64,000 nt of DNA from VFZN01 sp963709325 (GCA_963709325.1 CAVPVV010000003.1:2914001-2978000), one strand, 5' to 3'; positions 41,623 to 51,418 are shown, numbered from the stretch's first letter. Numbers and translations: made by a program. Notes: generated from the letters alone by a model not told the origin.

Positions 41623-42960
41623 TCAGGTCCACGCGGCGTTGTCGAGCGCAAGGATCGTCTGCAGCAGCACGTTGGCGCCGTTGACGACGTCTTGCGGTTT
41701 CGTGAACTCCTTTGGCGCGTGCGAGATGCCGCCGACAGACGGCACGAAGATCATGCCCGTCGGGCCGAGGCGCGCCATGTGCTGGGCGTCGTGACCGGCG
41801 CCGCTCGGCAGATGCTTCGTGGACAGGCCAAGACCGCGCGCCGAAGCCTCGATCGCGTCCTTGACCCGATCGTCGCAGACGGCAGGGCGGCTGTGGTGGA
41901 GTGGCGAGTAGGTGAAGGTGCAACCGATGTCTCTTCCGATCGCGTCGCCTTCGGCGCGCACCCGGGCGGATAGTGCGTCCACCTTGGCCTCGTCGAGGTC
42001 GCGGATTTCGAGCGTGAAGATCACCTTGCCGGGGATGACGTTGGGCGCGCCCGGAAACGCCTGCACTCGGCCGACGGTGGCGACCTGGCGGCCCGGCGTG
42101 CTCGTGATCACGCGGTTGACCATGTCGATGTAGCGGGCCGTCGCGAGCAAGCTGTCGTGCCGGTCGCTCATCGCGGTGGTGCCAGCGTGGTTGGCGATGC
42201 CTTCGGCAGTTACCTCCCATTGCCCGATGCCGACGATGCCTTCGACGACGCCGATGTCGAGTTTCTCACGATCGAGGTTGCCGCCCTGCTCGATGTGCAG
42301 TTCGACGTAGGCCGCCACGTCACCAGCGGCTCGTTTCAACGGCACCAGCTTCGACGGATCGCCGCCCAGGAACGTGATCCCATCGCCGATCGTCTTGCCG
42401 CTGTGGGTCTTCAGGAGCAGGTCCTCCGCGGTCAGCTCGCCGACGAGCGCGCGGCTGCCCACCGTGCCGCCTTCCTCGTTCTGGAAGATGACCACTTCCA
42501 GCGGATGCCGCGTCACCACGTTGTTCGCCGCCAGCGTCCGCGCGACCTCAATCGCGCTGAGTGACCCGACGTCGCCGTCGTAGTTGCCGCCGTCGGGTAC
42601 CGAGTCGATGTGAGACCCGAAGACGAGCGGCTTGAGCGCAGCCACGCTCCCCGGCCGGCGGCCGAAGATGTTTCCGGCGGCATCGATGCTGACCGAGAGG
42701 TTGGCCTCGCGCATCACCTTCATCGCCCACTCGCGGCCCTGCTTGTCGAACTCGGAGTAGGCGACGCGGCTCACGCCGCCATACGGATTCTTCCCGAACT
42801 GCGACAGTTCGAGCAGGTGCCGGTTGACCCGCTCGCCGTCTACCCGGAGCGGGGGCGCAGCCCCATCATGTCGCGCCGCTCCTTCGCTTCGCGCCGTGCC
42901 GCCGACCGACATCGCCCCGGCAAAGGCTGCGAGTTGCTGCGCGAACCGTCGTCGATTCAT
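41623..42960 (-). CDS. Tat-exported M20-family carbamoyl/allantoate amidohydrolase
   Basis: A 445-residue Zn hydrolase of the M20 group that includes N-carbamoyl-L-amino acid hydrolase, allantoate amidohydrolase and beta-ureidopropionase. Metal-site motifs: 'LVFGSHIDSVPDGGNYDGDV' (His and bridging Asp), 'VVIFQNEEGGTVGSRALVG' (Glu pair), 'YVELHIEQGGNL' (His) and 'LPSGAGHDAQHMARL' (final His). The dimerisation lid is the middle segment ('EVTAEGIANHAGTTAMSDRH'). The N-terminus 'MNRRRFAQQLAAFAGAMSVG' is a Tat-type signal, so it likely acts in the periplasm. First gene of a two-gene operon with DUF3830. Confidence 0.9.
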   Translation of the reverse strand: MNRRRFAQQLAAFAGAMSVGGTARSEGAARHDGAAPPLRVDGERVNRHLLELSQFGKNPYGGVSRVAYSEFDKQGREWAMKVMREANLSVSIDAAGNIFGRRPGSVAALKPLVFGSHIDSVPDGGNYDGDVGSLSAIEVARTLAANNVVTRHPLEVVIFQNEEGGTVGSRALVGELTAEDLLLKTHSGKTIGDGITFLGGDPSKLVPLKRAAGDVAAYVELHIEQGGNLDREKLDIGVVEGIVGIGQWEVTAEGIANHAGTTAMSDRHDSLLATARYIDMVNRVITSTPGRQVATVGRVQAFPGAPNVIPGKVIFTLEIRDLDEAKVDALSARVRAEGDAIGRDIGCTFTYSPLHHSRPAVCDDRVKDAIEASARGLGLSTKHLPSGAGHDAQHMARLGPTGMIFVPSVGGISHAPKEFTKPQDVVNGANVLLQTILALDNAAWT

Positions 42961-42993
42961 GGTCCAGTCTCCTGCGCCGCCAGACTATCGCAA

Positions 42994-43746
42994 TCAGGAC
43001 GGCGGTTCCGGGGCTGAGGCGGCCCAGCGGATCGCCTCATCGAGCCGGTCGAACCCGAAGTGCTTGAGTTCGGCTTCGACGAAATAGTCGGCCAGCGCCG
43101 GGCCGGCGTCAGCCAGGATCCCGTCGGCCGCAACCGCGATGCGCGCGACCTGACGGTGATGGTCGCGAATGAAGCGGAGATGGCGGAGCAGCGCGCCGAC
43201 ATTCTGCCAGCCCGGAAAGCTCCTGGCGTGAACCACGATGCCCTGGAGGCGCCCGGCCCGTTCGATCCACGGGTCCACGGTCGCCGCGATCGCGTCGAAG
43301 TCCTCGGTGGCCAGCGGCTCTTCGGGTTCGACCACCAGGACACCGCTCTCGGTCAGGAGCCGATGCGCCACGGTCTCGCGGGCCGGGGCGGCAAGCCAGT
43401 CGATCGCCTGCGCGCGGTCGGCGTTGGGGAAGACGTTGACAGGGCAGGGCATCATCGCGGCGAAGAACCTGGTGGCTTCACGCAGCCACGCGACATCGGT
43501 GACCACGGCGCAGCGCTCGAAGAGCCGCAGGTACTTCATGCCCAACCGCATGTCTTCGAGGCCCGCGCCCGCCGTGAACCGCTCGAACGCCACCGGCAGC
43601 TCGTAGAGCAGACGGACCCGACGGCCCTCGCGATGGGCGGCTTCCATCACCGGCCTGAAGACGCGATCGTAGTCTTCCCTGGTTACCGCGCCGGTTGCGC
43701 GGATGCCGGTCACGCCGGCGGGCAGGTCGTCCAACAATTCCAGCAC
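42994..43746 (-). CDS. SpoIIAA-like (STAS/SEC14-type) protein with duplicated domain
   Basis: A 250-residue protein made of two SpoIIAA-like domains of about 120 residues: first 'TGIRATGAVTREDYDRVFRP' and 'RRVRLLYELPVAF', second 'EEPLATEDFDAIAATVDPWI' and 'LQGIVVHARSFPGWQNVGAL'. These resemble the COG-type bacterial SEC14/STAS proteins of unknown ligand. The GTG at 43746 is chosen because GAGAGGAG sits eight bases upstream and because the family usually begins right before 'LELLDDLP'; an ATG 12 codons earlier has no ribosome binding site. Confidence 0.75.
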   Translation of the reverse strand: MLELLDDLPAGVTGIRATGAVTREDYDRVFRPVMEAAHREGRRVRLLYELPVAFERFTAGAGLEDMRLGMKYLRLFERCAVVTDVAWLREATRFFAAMMPCPVNVFPNADRAQAIDWLAAPARETVAHRLLTESGVLVVEPEEPLATEDFDAIAATVDPWIERAGRLQGIVVHARSFPGWQNVGALLRHLRFIRDHHRQVARIAVAADGILADAGPALADYFVEAELKHFGFDRLDEAIRWAASAPEPPS

Positions 43747-43875
43747 GATCGCCACTCCTCTCGTCGTCAGGCTGCGGAGCACGGCCCGAGCGCTCCACGC
43801 AGCATACGCGACCTCGCCGGCCGGCGAGAGGCTGGCCGTCGGAGAGCGCCATCACTGCCGTGTAGAGTAGAGGCC

Positions 43876-45201
43876 ATGATCTCGACCGGCGCGGCAGCGC
43901 CGCTTGGGTGGCGCAGCCGGCTGCCGGCAGGCGTGCGCCCGTACGTGGAAGCGGCCCCGCTGGCCGCTGCCTTCCTCGGCGTCTCCTCAGGCTTTGCCTT
44001 CGCCATGATCGGCGCCACCCTGACCACGCGACTCGCGCAGTACGGAATCCGGAAGAGCGCCGTCACGGCATTCGCGCTGACGTTTCTCGCCTACAACTTC
44101 AAGTTCCTGTGGGCCCCGCTGGTCGACAACGTTCGTCTGCCGGTGCTTGGCCGCTTCGGGCAGCGACGGTCGTGGCTCTGGTTCGTCGGCGCGATGGTGA
44201 TGGCGGCGGTGGTCTTCCTGGGCAGCGTCGATCCGACGGCGGCGCTGCCGACCGTAGCGACCGCCGCGATTCTGGTCGGCGTCGCCGGCGCGACCTTCGA
44301 CATCGTGATCGATGCCTACCGCATCGAGCTGCTGGAACCGCGTCAGCTCGGCGTCGGATCCGGAATGTCGCAGTATGGCTGGCGCATCGGCGCCGCCAGC
44401 TCGGGCGCGGTCGCCCTGGTCATCGCGGCGCGATTCGGGTGGGCCGCCGCCTACGCCGTGTGCGCGCTCTTTGCGCTGCCGGCGATGCTGACCGGCGTGG
44501 TGATGGGGGAGCCGGAACGGCGCCGGCCGCCGGCCCCGACGGCCGGAGTGGTGCAGGCGGTCGTCGCCTACTTCAGCCCGCTCGTCGAGTTCCTGCAACG
44601 CCGCGGGGCGATCGTCGTGCTCGTGTTCGTGCTGATCCACAAGATCGGCGACACGCTCGCGAACCTCACCCTGCGGCTCCTCTTTCAGGACCTCGGGTTC
44701 AGTAACGACGAGATTGCGTTCTACGACGTCGGCGTCGGCTTCGCCGCGCTGCTGGCTGGCGTGTTCGTCGGCGGCGTGATGTACGCGGCGATGGGCATGA
44801 AGCGGTCGGTGTTCGTCAGCCTGGTGCTGATGGCAGTGTCCAATTTCAGCTTTGCGGCGCTGGCCGCTTACGGCCACAGCAACATCGGCATGGCTGGGGC
44901 GATCGGCTTCGAGAACTTCGCGAGCGGCATCGGCGGTGTCGCGGTGGTCGCCTACCTGTCGGCGCTGTGCAACCTGCGCTTCACCGCAACGCAGTACGCG
45001 CTGCTCTCCGCGCTGGCCAGCATCGCGGGCCGGTTCCTGACCGGCACCACGGCGGGCTCGCTCATCGAGGCGATGGGCTACGTCAACTTCTACCTGCTGA
45101 CGACGCTGATTGCGCTGCCCGGCGTCTTCCTCTACGGGTACATGGTCCGTTCCGGGCTTGCCGACGTTTCGATCGGGACGGCAGGCCGGGAAGGCGAGTA
45201 A
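43876..45201 (+). CDS. AmpG-like MFS permease
   Basis: A 441-residue polytopic protein with about 12 hydrophobic helices in the MFS arrangement. Segments such as 'FAMIGATLTTRLAQYGIRKS', 'FLAYNFKFLWAPLVDNVRLP' and 'FDIVIDAYRIELLEPRQLGV' match the AmpG/PAT-like muropeptide and acetyl-CoA transporter group ('K-F-L-W-A-P-x-x-D'). It may import anhydromuropeptides, but AmpG homologues also include other solute carriers. ATG 43876 is preceded by AGAGG; a long in-frame extension to 43060 runs antisense to the SpoIIAA-like gene and is rejected. Confidence 0.85.
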   Translation: MISTGAAAPLGWRSRLPAGVRPYVEAAPLAAAFLGVSSGFAFAMIGATLTTRLAQYGIRKSAVTAFALTFLAYNFKFLWAPLVDNVRLPVLGRFGQRRSWLWFVGAMVMAAVVFLGSVDPTAALPTVATAAILVGVAGATFDIVIDAYRIELLEPRQLGVGSGMSQYGWRIGAASSGAVALVIAARFGWAAAYAVCALFALPAMLTGVVMGEPERRRPPAPTAGVVQAVVAYFSPLVEFLQRRGAIVVLVFVLIHKIGDTLANLTLRLLFQDLGFSNDEIAFYDVGVGFAALLAGVFVGGVMYAAMGMKRSVFVSLVLMAVSNFSFAALAAYGHSNIGMAGAIGFENFASGIGGVAVVAYLSALCNLRFTATQYALLSALASIAGRFLTGTTAGSLIEAMGYVNFYLLTTLIALPGVFLYGYMVRSGLADVSIGTAGREGE

Positions 45202-45206
45202 CGCCG

Positions 45207-46283
45207 CTACCGCTTCGGGAAGAGGAGCGCCAGCGCCGCGGCATCCGTGAACATGCAACGCGCGTTGTGTCCGCACGCGGGCACTTGCTTGACCTCGTGC
45301 TTCGCGCCGAAACGCTGGTTCACGTACTGCGCATAGGCAAACCCGCGGGCCATCCGCGTCGGTCCCTGGGCCATGGCCGCGCAGGAATCGTCGAAGCCGA
45401 ATAGCGGCAGGATGTCCAGGCCGCCGAGCAGGTATGTCGCCGGCCGCGAGGCCAGCTGCTTGCGAAGCTGATCGTCGGCGAGACGCGTGGTATACCCGAC
45501 GCGATGCTGCAGGCCGTACGGCCAGTTGTCGTACGCGGTGCAGCCATCGTCATCGCCGAAAGCGGCAAAGGGCGGCACCGGCTTCGCGGGCAGGGCCGAA
45601 ACGTAGCCCGGCGCGAGCGCCGACAGATGCTCGGCAAAGGCGGTTGCCGTCGGTCTCATCGGATCCAGGTACGCGTAGGACGAGGGATTGGCCACGATGT
45701 AACTGACCGGTATCGAGAGCGTCTCGTGAACCTGGTTCGACATCTGGTAGCGCGACACGAATTGCCCGCCGGCCGAGTGCCCGGCGACGATGATGGTCCG
45801 CAGGTTGGGGAACGAATCGCGCCGCGCCAGCCGGCGGAGGATCTCGTCGATCACGTCGAACGAGGTCACCTTGGCGCCTTTCGCTTCGCCACCGGCTGTC
45901 CAGCGTGCCGGCCCGCCGCACTCCCAGTTGGTCTCGCGGTCGGCGAGCGCATCAGCGCACCCGCCGTTGTTCGACGCGAACCGGGGCGAGATGACGACCG
46001 TATCGTCGAGCGCGGCGCCAAGGAAGGCGGCGGCAAGGGTGTGAAGGAAGTAGTTGTCGGCGTCGCGTCCGGCGCCGTGGACCATTACCACCGCTCGCGT
46101 GATGTCGGCATTTCTGGCATCGAGCGGAAAGCTGCGGTACACCAGCGTCCGCACCGGGGCCGACCCCGCGGTCACCCACTCGGTGCAGGCGGCCGTTGCC
46201 GTGATGCACGGCGCGGCGCTGGCACTTGCAGCCATCGACAGGAAGAACACGGACAACGCGGTGGCGATTGTTGTGTGCGTCAC
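45207..46283 (-). CDS. Exported alpha/beta hydrolase
   Basis: A 358-residue secreted hydrolase. Signal peptide ('IATALSVFFLSMAASASA'); fold motifs 'AVVMVHGAGRDADNYFLHTL' (oxyanion region), 'IIVAGHSAGGQFVSRYQM' (nucleophile Ser), 'LLGGLDILP' (acid region) and 'VPACGHNARCMF' (catalytic His). Several Cys pairs ('PCITATAAC', 'CGHNARC') fit disulfides outside the cytoplasm. Likely an esterase; substrate unknown. GTG 46283 is preferred because GAGGAG lies six bases upstream. Convergent with the AmpG-like gene and 10 bases after DUF72. Confidence 0.82.
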   Translation of the reverse strand: MTHTTIATALSVFFLSMAASASAAPCITATAACTEWVTAGSAPVRTLVYRSFPLDARNADITRAVVMVHGAGRDADNYFLHTLAAAFLGAALDDTVVISPRFASNNGGCADALADRETNWECGGPARWTAGGEAKGAKVTSFDVIDEILRRLARRDSFPNLRTIIVAGHSAGGQFVSRYQMSNQVHETLSIPVSYIVANPSSYAYLDPMRPTATAFAEHLSALAPGYVSALPAKPVPPFAAFGDDDGCTAYDNWPYGLQHRVGYTTRLADDQLRKQLASRPATYLLGGLDILPLFGFDDSCAAMAQGPTRMARGFAYAQYVNQRFGAKHEVKQVPACGHNARCMFTDAAALALLFPKR

Positions 46284-46293
46284 ACGAGTCTCC

Positions 46294-47241
46294 TCACCCT
46301 TTCCGAACGGACACCTGCACATCCTTCGCAGTTGCCCTGCTGACCATCGCCTTTACGTCCGGATATCGCGCAATGAACTCGTCGGGGTAGGTCCCCTCGA
46401 TCGGTTCATCGAGGAAGTGCTTGAGCTCGACGGCGTTGGCCACCGACTTGGCATCGGCGTGATTGTTCATATAGGCGTATGTTTTCGGCACGATCTGCCG
46501 GACGGCCTTCAGCGTCTCGCCGAACTCGGCCATCTCGGCGGCCGAGTAGAGGTAATCGTAACGCTCGTCCTTGTGTTCGTGATGCCACCACTTCTTCGCG
46601 TTCCGGCCGTGAGCGCGCAGGTAGTAGAAGGTCGTGATGTTCGGCAGCTGGTTCTGGCGGATGGAGGTCCGGAACTTGGGCTCGTCGATGTGGACAAAAG
46701 CGGCGTCATGCTCGTTCAGCAGCGTGATTGTCTCGCCGAAACGGTCGGACCAGGAGCGATGCCGGAGCTCCACGGCGAGGCGATAGTCCACGAAGGTCTT
46801 CAGCAGCCAGGTGAGATAGGCCACCGACTCGTCAACACGCTTGAAGCTGGCCGGAAACTGGCACAGCAGGGCGCCGAGCTTTCCGGCCTCGGCGAGCGGC
46901 TCGAGCCCACGCTTGAAGCCATCGACATCGGTCTGCGTCACGTCTCGCTTGTGCGTGAACTGCTGGAACAGCTTCAGGCTGAACTCGAAGCCCTCCGGCG
47001 TACGCGTGGCCCACGATTGAGACGTCTTTGCGGCAGGGGGCCGGTAGAACGTGTTGTTGATTTCGACGGTATTGAATCGCTCCGCGTAGTACTCGAGCTC
47101 GTCGAACTTTCGCTTTTCTCCGGGAACGGCCTGGCCCTGCTTGAGGGGATAAAACACACCGGTCCAGGGGCCGTAACCCCCGGACGGATAGTTCCAGCCG
47201 CTGGTGCCGATGCGAACCTCGTTCAGCTGGGCCGCGTTCAT
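46294..47241 (-). CDS. DUF72 family protein
   Basis: A 315-residue TIM-barrel-like DUF72 protein: 'EVRIGTSGWNYPSGGYGPWT', 'YAERFNTVEINNTFYRPP', 'FEFSLKLFQQFTHKRD', 'LAVELRHRSWSDR', 'YYLRAHGRNAKKWWHHEHKD' and 'AYMNNHADAKSVANAVELK'. The family is very widespread and resembles sugar-isomerase or endonuclease IV-like barrels, but its reaction is not known. The residues usually conserved (E-N, R-H-x-S-W, Y-x-Y-x-N-N) are all here. Same strand as purL, 62 bases downstream of it. Confidence 0.9.
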   Translation of the reverse strand: MNAAQLNEVRIGTSGWNYPSGGYGPWTGVFYPLKQGQAVPGEKRKFDELEYYAERFNTVEINNTFYRPPAAKTSQSWATRTPEGFEFSLKLFQQFTHKRDVTQTDVDGFKRGLEPLAEAGKLGALLCQFPASFKRVDESVAYLTWLLKTFVDYRLAVELRHRSWSDRFGETITLLNEHDAAFVHIDEPKFRTSIRQNQLPNITTFYYLRAHGRNAKKWWHHEHKDERYDYLYSAAEMAEFGETLKAVRQIVPKTYAYMNNHADAKSVANAVELKHFLDEPIEGTYPDEFIARYPDVKAMVSRATAKDVQVSVRKG

Positions 47242-47303
47242 GAGTGGCAGACCTCGCCCCCATCATCGCAGCATCGGCCGGCCGCGACAGCGACGCTTGG
47301 TGA

Positions 47304-50300
47304 CTAGCCGATCGCCACTCGCGCGTTGCGGAAGATCCGCATCCACGGGCTGTCCTCACCCCATCCGTCGGGATGCCACGACATCTGCACCGTGCGGAAC
47401 ACGCGCTCGGGGTGCGGCATCAGGACCGTGAACCGTCCGTCCGCGGTGGTGAGCGCGGTGAGCGCCTCGGGCGAGCCGTTGGGGTTGAGCGGATACGTCT
47501 CGGCGGGTCGCCCGTAGTTGTCCACGTAGCGGGCTGCGACGATGATGCGAGCGCGATCGGCGGGATCGTCGAAGGTCGCCTGGCCTTCGCCGTGCGCGGT
47601 CGCGACCGGAATCCGACTGCCGGCCATGCCGCCGAAGAAGAGTGACGGGCTCTCGAGAATCTCCGCGGTCACGAAGCGCGCCTCGAACTGCTCGGAGGCG
47701 TTCTTCAGGAACCGCGGCCAGTGCGCCGCTCCGGGAATCATCGACTTCAGCTCGGCCATCATCTGGCAGCCGTTGCAGACACCGAGGGCGAAGCTGTCTG
47801 GGCGCGCGAAGAAGCGCTCGAATTCGTCACGGACCCGGGGGTTGAAGAGCACGGATTTGGCCCAGCCGCCACCACCGCCGAGCACGTCGCCGTAGGAGAA
47901 GCCTCCACAAGCCGCGTATCCGGCATAGCCGTCGAGCGAGGTGCGGCCGTCGGCAAGGTCGCTCATGTGGACGTCGTAGGCGTCGAACCCGGCACGCGTG
48001 AACGCCGCGGCCATCTCCACCTGGCCGTTGACGCCCTGCTCGCGGAGGATGGCGACCCTCGGTCGCGCGCCGCTGGCGATGAACGGCGCGGCGATGTCCT
48101 CGGTGGGATCAAAGCTCACCACCGGCGAGATGCCCGGGTCCGAGGCGTCGAGGATGCGGTCATATTCCTGCTGCGCGAGCATCGGGTGGTCGCGAAGGAG
48201 CTGCATCTGCCACGTGGTTTCGCTCCACGCCCGGTGCAGGTCCACGCGGCTGGCCCGGAACACCGGAGCGCCCTGGCGGTGAATGGTGATGTAGTCGTCG
48301 GTTGTGGGGCTGCCCACGGCGATGCCCGCCAGCGCGTGCCGCGCGAGGATCGCTTCCGCGCGCATCCGGTCCGCCTCGCGGACCTGCAGGACGACGCCCA
48401 ACTCCTCTGCGAAAAGCCAGGCGAGGACTCCCGCTTCGCCCGCCGACGCAGTCGAGGCGTCGATCGCCAGACCCGTGTGCCCGGCAAAGGCCATCTCCGC
48501 CAGGGTGACGAAGAGGCCGCCGTCGGAGCGATCGTGATAGGCGAGCACGAGCCCGGCGGCACGCAACTCATCGAGCGCGCCGTAAAGCGCGCGAAGCGGC
48601 GCGGCGTCGTCCACGTCGGGGACCTCGTCACCGGTCTGCTCGAAGACCTGGGCGAGAATCGAAGCGCCGAGCCGGGTCCTGCCGTCGGCAAGGTCGACGA
48701 GCAGCAGCGACGTCGGCCCGAGATCGGTACGAAGCTGCGGTGTCCAGGTACCGCGGACGTCGGCGCACGGCGCGAAGGCCGACACGATGAGCGAGAGCGG
48801 GCCGATCACGTCGCCGGAGCGGCCGTTCTCGTCCCAGCGCGTCCGCATCGACATCGAGTCCTTGCCCACGGGAATCGCCACGCCGAGCGCGGGACACAGC
48901 TCGAGCGCGACCGACTTCACCGTCTCGAAGAGCGCCGCATCCTCGCCTGGCGCGCCTGCCGCGGCCATCCAGTTCGCGGAGAGCTTCACGCGATTGAGCG
49001 CGTCGACCGGCGCCGCCGCCAGGTTGGTGAGCGCTTCGGCTACGGCCATCCGGCCAGACGCGGGAGCGTCGATGACCGCGATCGGCGTCCGCTCGCCCAT
49101 CGCGAAGGCCTCGCCGGCGTAGCGTTCGAACGACATCAGCGTGGCGGCGCAGTCGGCGACCGGCACCTGCCACGGCCCGACCATCTGGTCGCGCGAGCAG
49201 AGCCCGCCAACCGTGCGGTCGCCGATCGAGATCAGGAACGTCTTGTCCGCAACCGCGGGATGCCGCAGTACGCGCCCAACCGCCTCGTCGATCGTGATGC
49301 CACCGAGACCGACCGGCGCGAGTGGGCGGCTCACACGCTGCACATCGCGGGTCATGCGCGGCGGCTTGCCGAGGACGGCTGGCAGGTCCATGTCCACCGG
49401 CAGGTTGCCGAACAGCGAGTCGCGCACCTGGATCCGGTGATCGTCGGTGGCCACGCCGACGACGGCGAACGGGCAGCGCTCACGCTCACAGATCGCCGTG
49501 AAGCCGTCGAGCTGATCCGGCGCGACGGCGAGCACGTAGCGCTCCTGGGCCTCGTTCGACCACACCTCGCGCGGTGACATGCCCGGCTCTTCGTTCGGCG
49601 CGGCGCGCAGATCGATCCGCTCGCCGCGGCCGGCGCCATGCGCGAGCTCGGGAAGCGCGTTGGACAGACCGCCGGCGCCAACGTCGTGAATCGAGAGGAT
49701 CGGATTCCGATCGCCGAGGCCCCAGCAGCGGTCGATCACCTCCTGCGCGCGTCGCTGGATTTCGGCGTTGCCGCGCTGCACCGAGTCGAAATCCAGGTCC
49801 GCCGTGTTGGCGCCGGTCGCCATCGACGAGGCCGAGCCGCCGCCCATGCCGATCAACATGCCGGGACCGCCAAGCTGGATGAGCAGCGCCCCCGAGGGAA
49901 TATCGGCTTTGTTCGCGTGTTGGTCGCGAACCGCGCCGACGCCGCCGGCGATCATGATCGGCTTGTGGTAACCGCGCACCGCGCCGCCAACTTCCTGCTC
50001 GTAAGTGCGGAAGTAGCCTCCAAGGTTCGGCCGACCGAACTCGTTGTTGAACGAAGCCGCGCCGATCGGCCCGTCGATCATGATCGAGAGCGGCGAGGCG
50101 ATGCGGTCCGGCCGCGCCGCGGGACCTTCCCAGGGCCGCTCGTACCCGGGGATGCGCAGGTGCGAGACCGAGAAGCCGCACAGCCCGGCTTTCGGCTTGG
50201 CGCCCCGCCCGGTCGCGCCTTCGTCGCGGATTTCGCCGCCCGATCCAGTCGCCGCGCCGGGAAACGGCGAGATCGCAGTCGGATGGTTGTGCGTCTCGAC

Positions 50301-51167
50301 CTTCATCAACGTGTGCGTGAGATCGTCAGTGAAGGCGTAGCGGTTGGTTTCCGGTTCCGGAAAGAACCGCGGCACGACGCGTCCTTCCATCACCGCCGCG
50401 TTGTCCGAGTACGCGGAAATGGTTCCCTGCGGGTTCGCCGTGTGCGTCTCGCGGATCATCCCGAACAGCGACAGCGGCTGCGGCTGCCCATCCACGATCC
50501 ACGAGGCGTTGAAGATCTTGTGCCGGCAGTGCTCCGAGTTCGCCTGCGCGAACATCGTCAGCTCGACGTCGGTGGGATTGCGCTGCTCGCGGACGAAGTA
50601 CTCGACGAGGTAATCGATCTCGTCCGGCGCGAGCGCGAGACCGAAACGCCGGTTGGCCTCTTCGATCGCGACCCGCCCCCGGGCGAGCACGTCGATGCAG
50701 GTCATCGGCTTCGGATCGACGTGCCGGAACAGCGGCGCCGTCTCGTCCAACGAAGTCACGACCGTTTCGGTCATGCGGTCGTGAAGCAGCCGAAGGACGT
50801 CGGCCGGGTTCCCGGCGCCGGACAGGTAGTAGGCCGTCGCGCGCTCGACGCGTGACACAGCCTCCATGCCGCAGCGGCGGACGATGTCGGTGGCCTTCGA
50901 CGACCAGGGCGAGATCGTGCCGAAGCGGGGGGCGACCACGACCAGGCGCGTGCCCGAAGGCTCAGGCGCCGCAGGCGGGCCGTGCTCGAGCAGCCGCTCG
51001 AGATCCGACCGTTCAGCGGGCGTCAGCGGCCGCGCGGCTTCCACGAGGTGCCAGAAGCACGTGGCTGCGACACGAACGGCAGTGGAACGGGTTTCGAGCT
51101 CGCGATTCAGCTTTTCGACTCGGAACGCGGAGAGCGCGAGGCCCCCGCGGAGGTGCAGGAGGGACAT
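47304..51167 (-). CDS. purL: Phosphoribosylformylglycinamidine synthase, large single-chain form
   Basis: A 1287-residue single-chain FGAM synthase, the size of E. coli PurL (1295), for step four of purine synthesis (FGAR + Gln + ATP to FGAM). Order: N-terminal PurS-like part; ATP-binding halves with 'KVETHNHPTAISPFPGAATG' and 'DVGAGGLSNALPELAHGAG', then 'YHDRSDGGLFVTLAEMAFAG'; and a C-terminal class I glutaminase with nucleophile Cys in 'FALGVCNGCQMMAEL' and the late 'LMPHPERVF' His/Glu. Start ATG 51167 has no evident ribosome binding site. Using the fused form means separate purS/purQ genes are not needed. Confidence 0.97.
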   Translation of the reverse strand: MSLLHLRGGLALSAFRVEKLNRELETRSTAVRVAATCFWHLVEAARPLTPAERSDLERLLEHGPPAAPEPSGTRLVVVAPRFGTISPWSSKATDIVRRCGMEAVSRVERATAYYLSGAGNPADVLRLLHDRMTETVVTSLDETAPLFRHVDPKPMTCIDVLARGRVAIEEANRRFGLALAPDEIDYLVEYFVREQRNPTDVELTMFAQANSEHCRHKIFNASWIVDGQPQPLSLFGMIRETHTANPQGTISAYSDNAAVMEGRVVPRFFPEPETNRYAFTDDLTHTLMKVETHNHPTAISPFPGAATGSGGEIRDEGATGRGAKPKAGLCGFSVSHLRIPGYERPWEGPAARPDRIASPLSIMIDGPIGAASFNNEFGRPNLGGYFRTYEQEVGGAVRGYHKPIMIAGGVGAVRDQHANKADIPSGALLIQLGGPGMLIGMGGGSASSMATGANTADLDFDSVQRGNAEIQRRAQEVIDRCWGLGDRNPILSIHDVGAGGLSNALPELAHGAGRGERIDLRAAPNEEPGMSPREVWSNEAQERYVLAVAPDQLDGFTAICERERCPFAVVGVATDDHRIQVRDSLFGNLPVDMDLPAVLGKPPRMTRDVQRVSRPLAPVGLGGITIDEAVGRVLRHPAVADKTFLISIGDRTVGGLCSRDQMVGPWQVPVADCAATLMSFERYAGEAFAMGERTPIAVIDAPASGRMAVAEALTNLAAAPVDALNRVKLSANWMAAAGAPGEDAALFETVKSVALELCPALGVAIPVGKDSMSMRTRWDENGRSGDVIGPLSLIVSAFAPCADVRGTWTPQLRTDLGPTSLLLVDLADGRTRLGASILAQVFEQTGDEVPDVDDAAPLRALYGALDELRAAGLVLAYHDRSDGGLFVTLAEMAFAGHTGLAIDASTASAGEAGVLAWLFAEELGVVLQVREADRMRAEAILARHALAGIAVGSPTTDDYITIHRQGAPVFRASRVDLHRAWSETTWQMQLLRDHPMLAQQEYDRILDASDPGISPVVSFDPTEDIAAPFIASGARPRVAILREQGVNGQVEMAAAFTRAGFDAYDVHMSDLADGRTSLDGYAGYAACGGFSYGDVLGGGGGWAKSVLFNPRVRDEFERFFARPDSFALGVCNGCQMMAELKSMIPGAAHWPRFLKNASEQFEARFVTAEILESPSLFFGGMAGSRIPVATAHGEGQATFDDPADRARIIVAARYVDNYGRPAETYPLNPNGSPEALTALTTADGRFTVLMPHPERVFRTVQMSWHPDGWGEDSPWMRIFRNARVAIG

Positions 51168-51418
51168 CCGATCAGATTGTACCCGCGCCGAGCTGGCTTG
51201 CGCGCCGTTGACTTGTGTCCGACCCCGGGGGGCGGGGCGGGAGACGTCTCTTGAAATGTCTCGAATTGCTGGATCGATATCTGAGAGGCCACGATTTCAC
51301 TTTTGGGTCTTGCCAGGAGCCTCAGGCTCTGCTCTAGTTCGCTTTTCCACGATAAAAACGCACGAAGACTCGGGCTGTCGCGCTAGCGGGAACGCGTTTC
51401 TCACAAGGAGAGTGTGTG
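51168..51418. other. Intergenic region upstream of the haloperoxidase-like gene
   Basis: A 251-base stretch between the divergent purL and haloperoxidase-like genes. It includes a TGTCCGACCCCGG word near 51217 similar to the GGTCCGAC repeats near 10.1 kb, a G-rich tract, and a near-perfect palindrome GAGCCT-c-AGGCTC (51317-51329). No clear promoter pair was found for either gene. AAGGAG about eight bases before 51419 is the ribosome binding site of the next gene. Confidence 0.4.

Noticed and set aside
43060..43875. Long N-terminal extension of the AmpG-like permease.
   Set aside because: It is antisense to the SpoIIAA-like gene; the AGAGG site and first membrane helix support ATG 43876.
47721..49577. 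Open plus-strand frame of about 618 codons inside purL.
   Set aside because: Antisense shadow of a full-length, motif-complete purL.
51224..51240. G-rich tract near 51.23 kb as a G-quadruplex or origin element.
   Set aside because: It is short and lacks regular G-tracts or flanking DnaA-type boxes, so no function can be supported.
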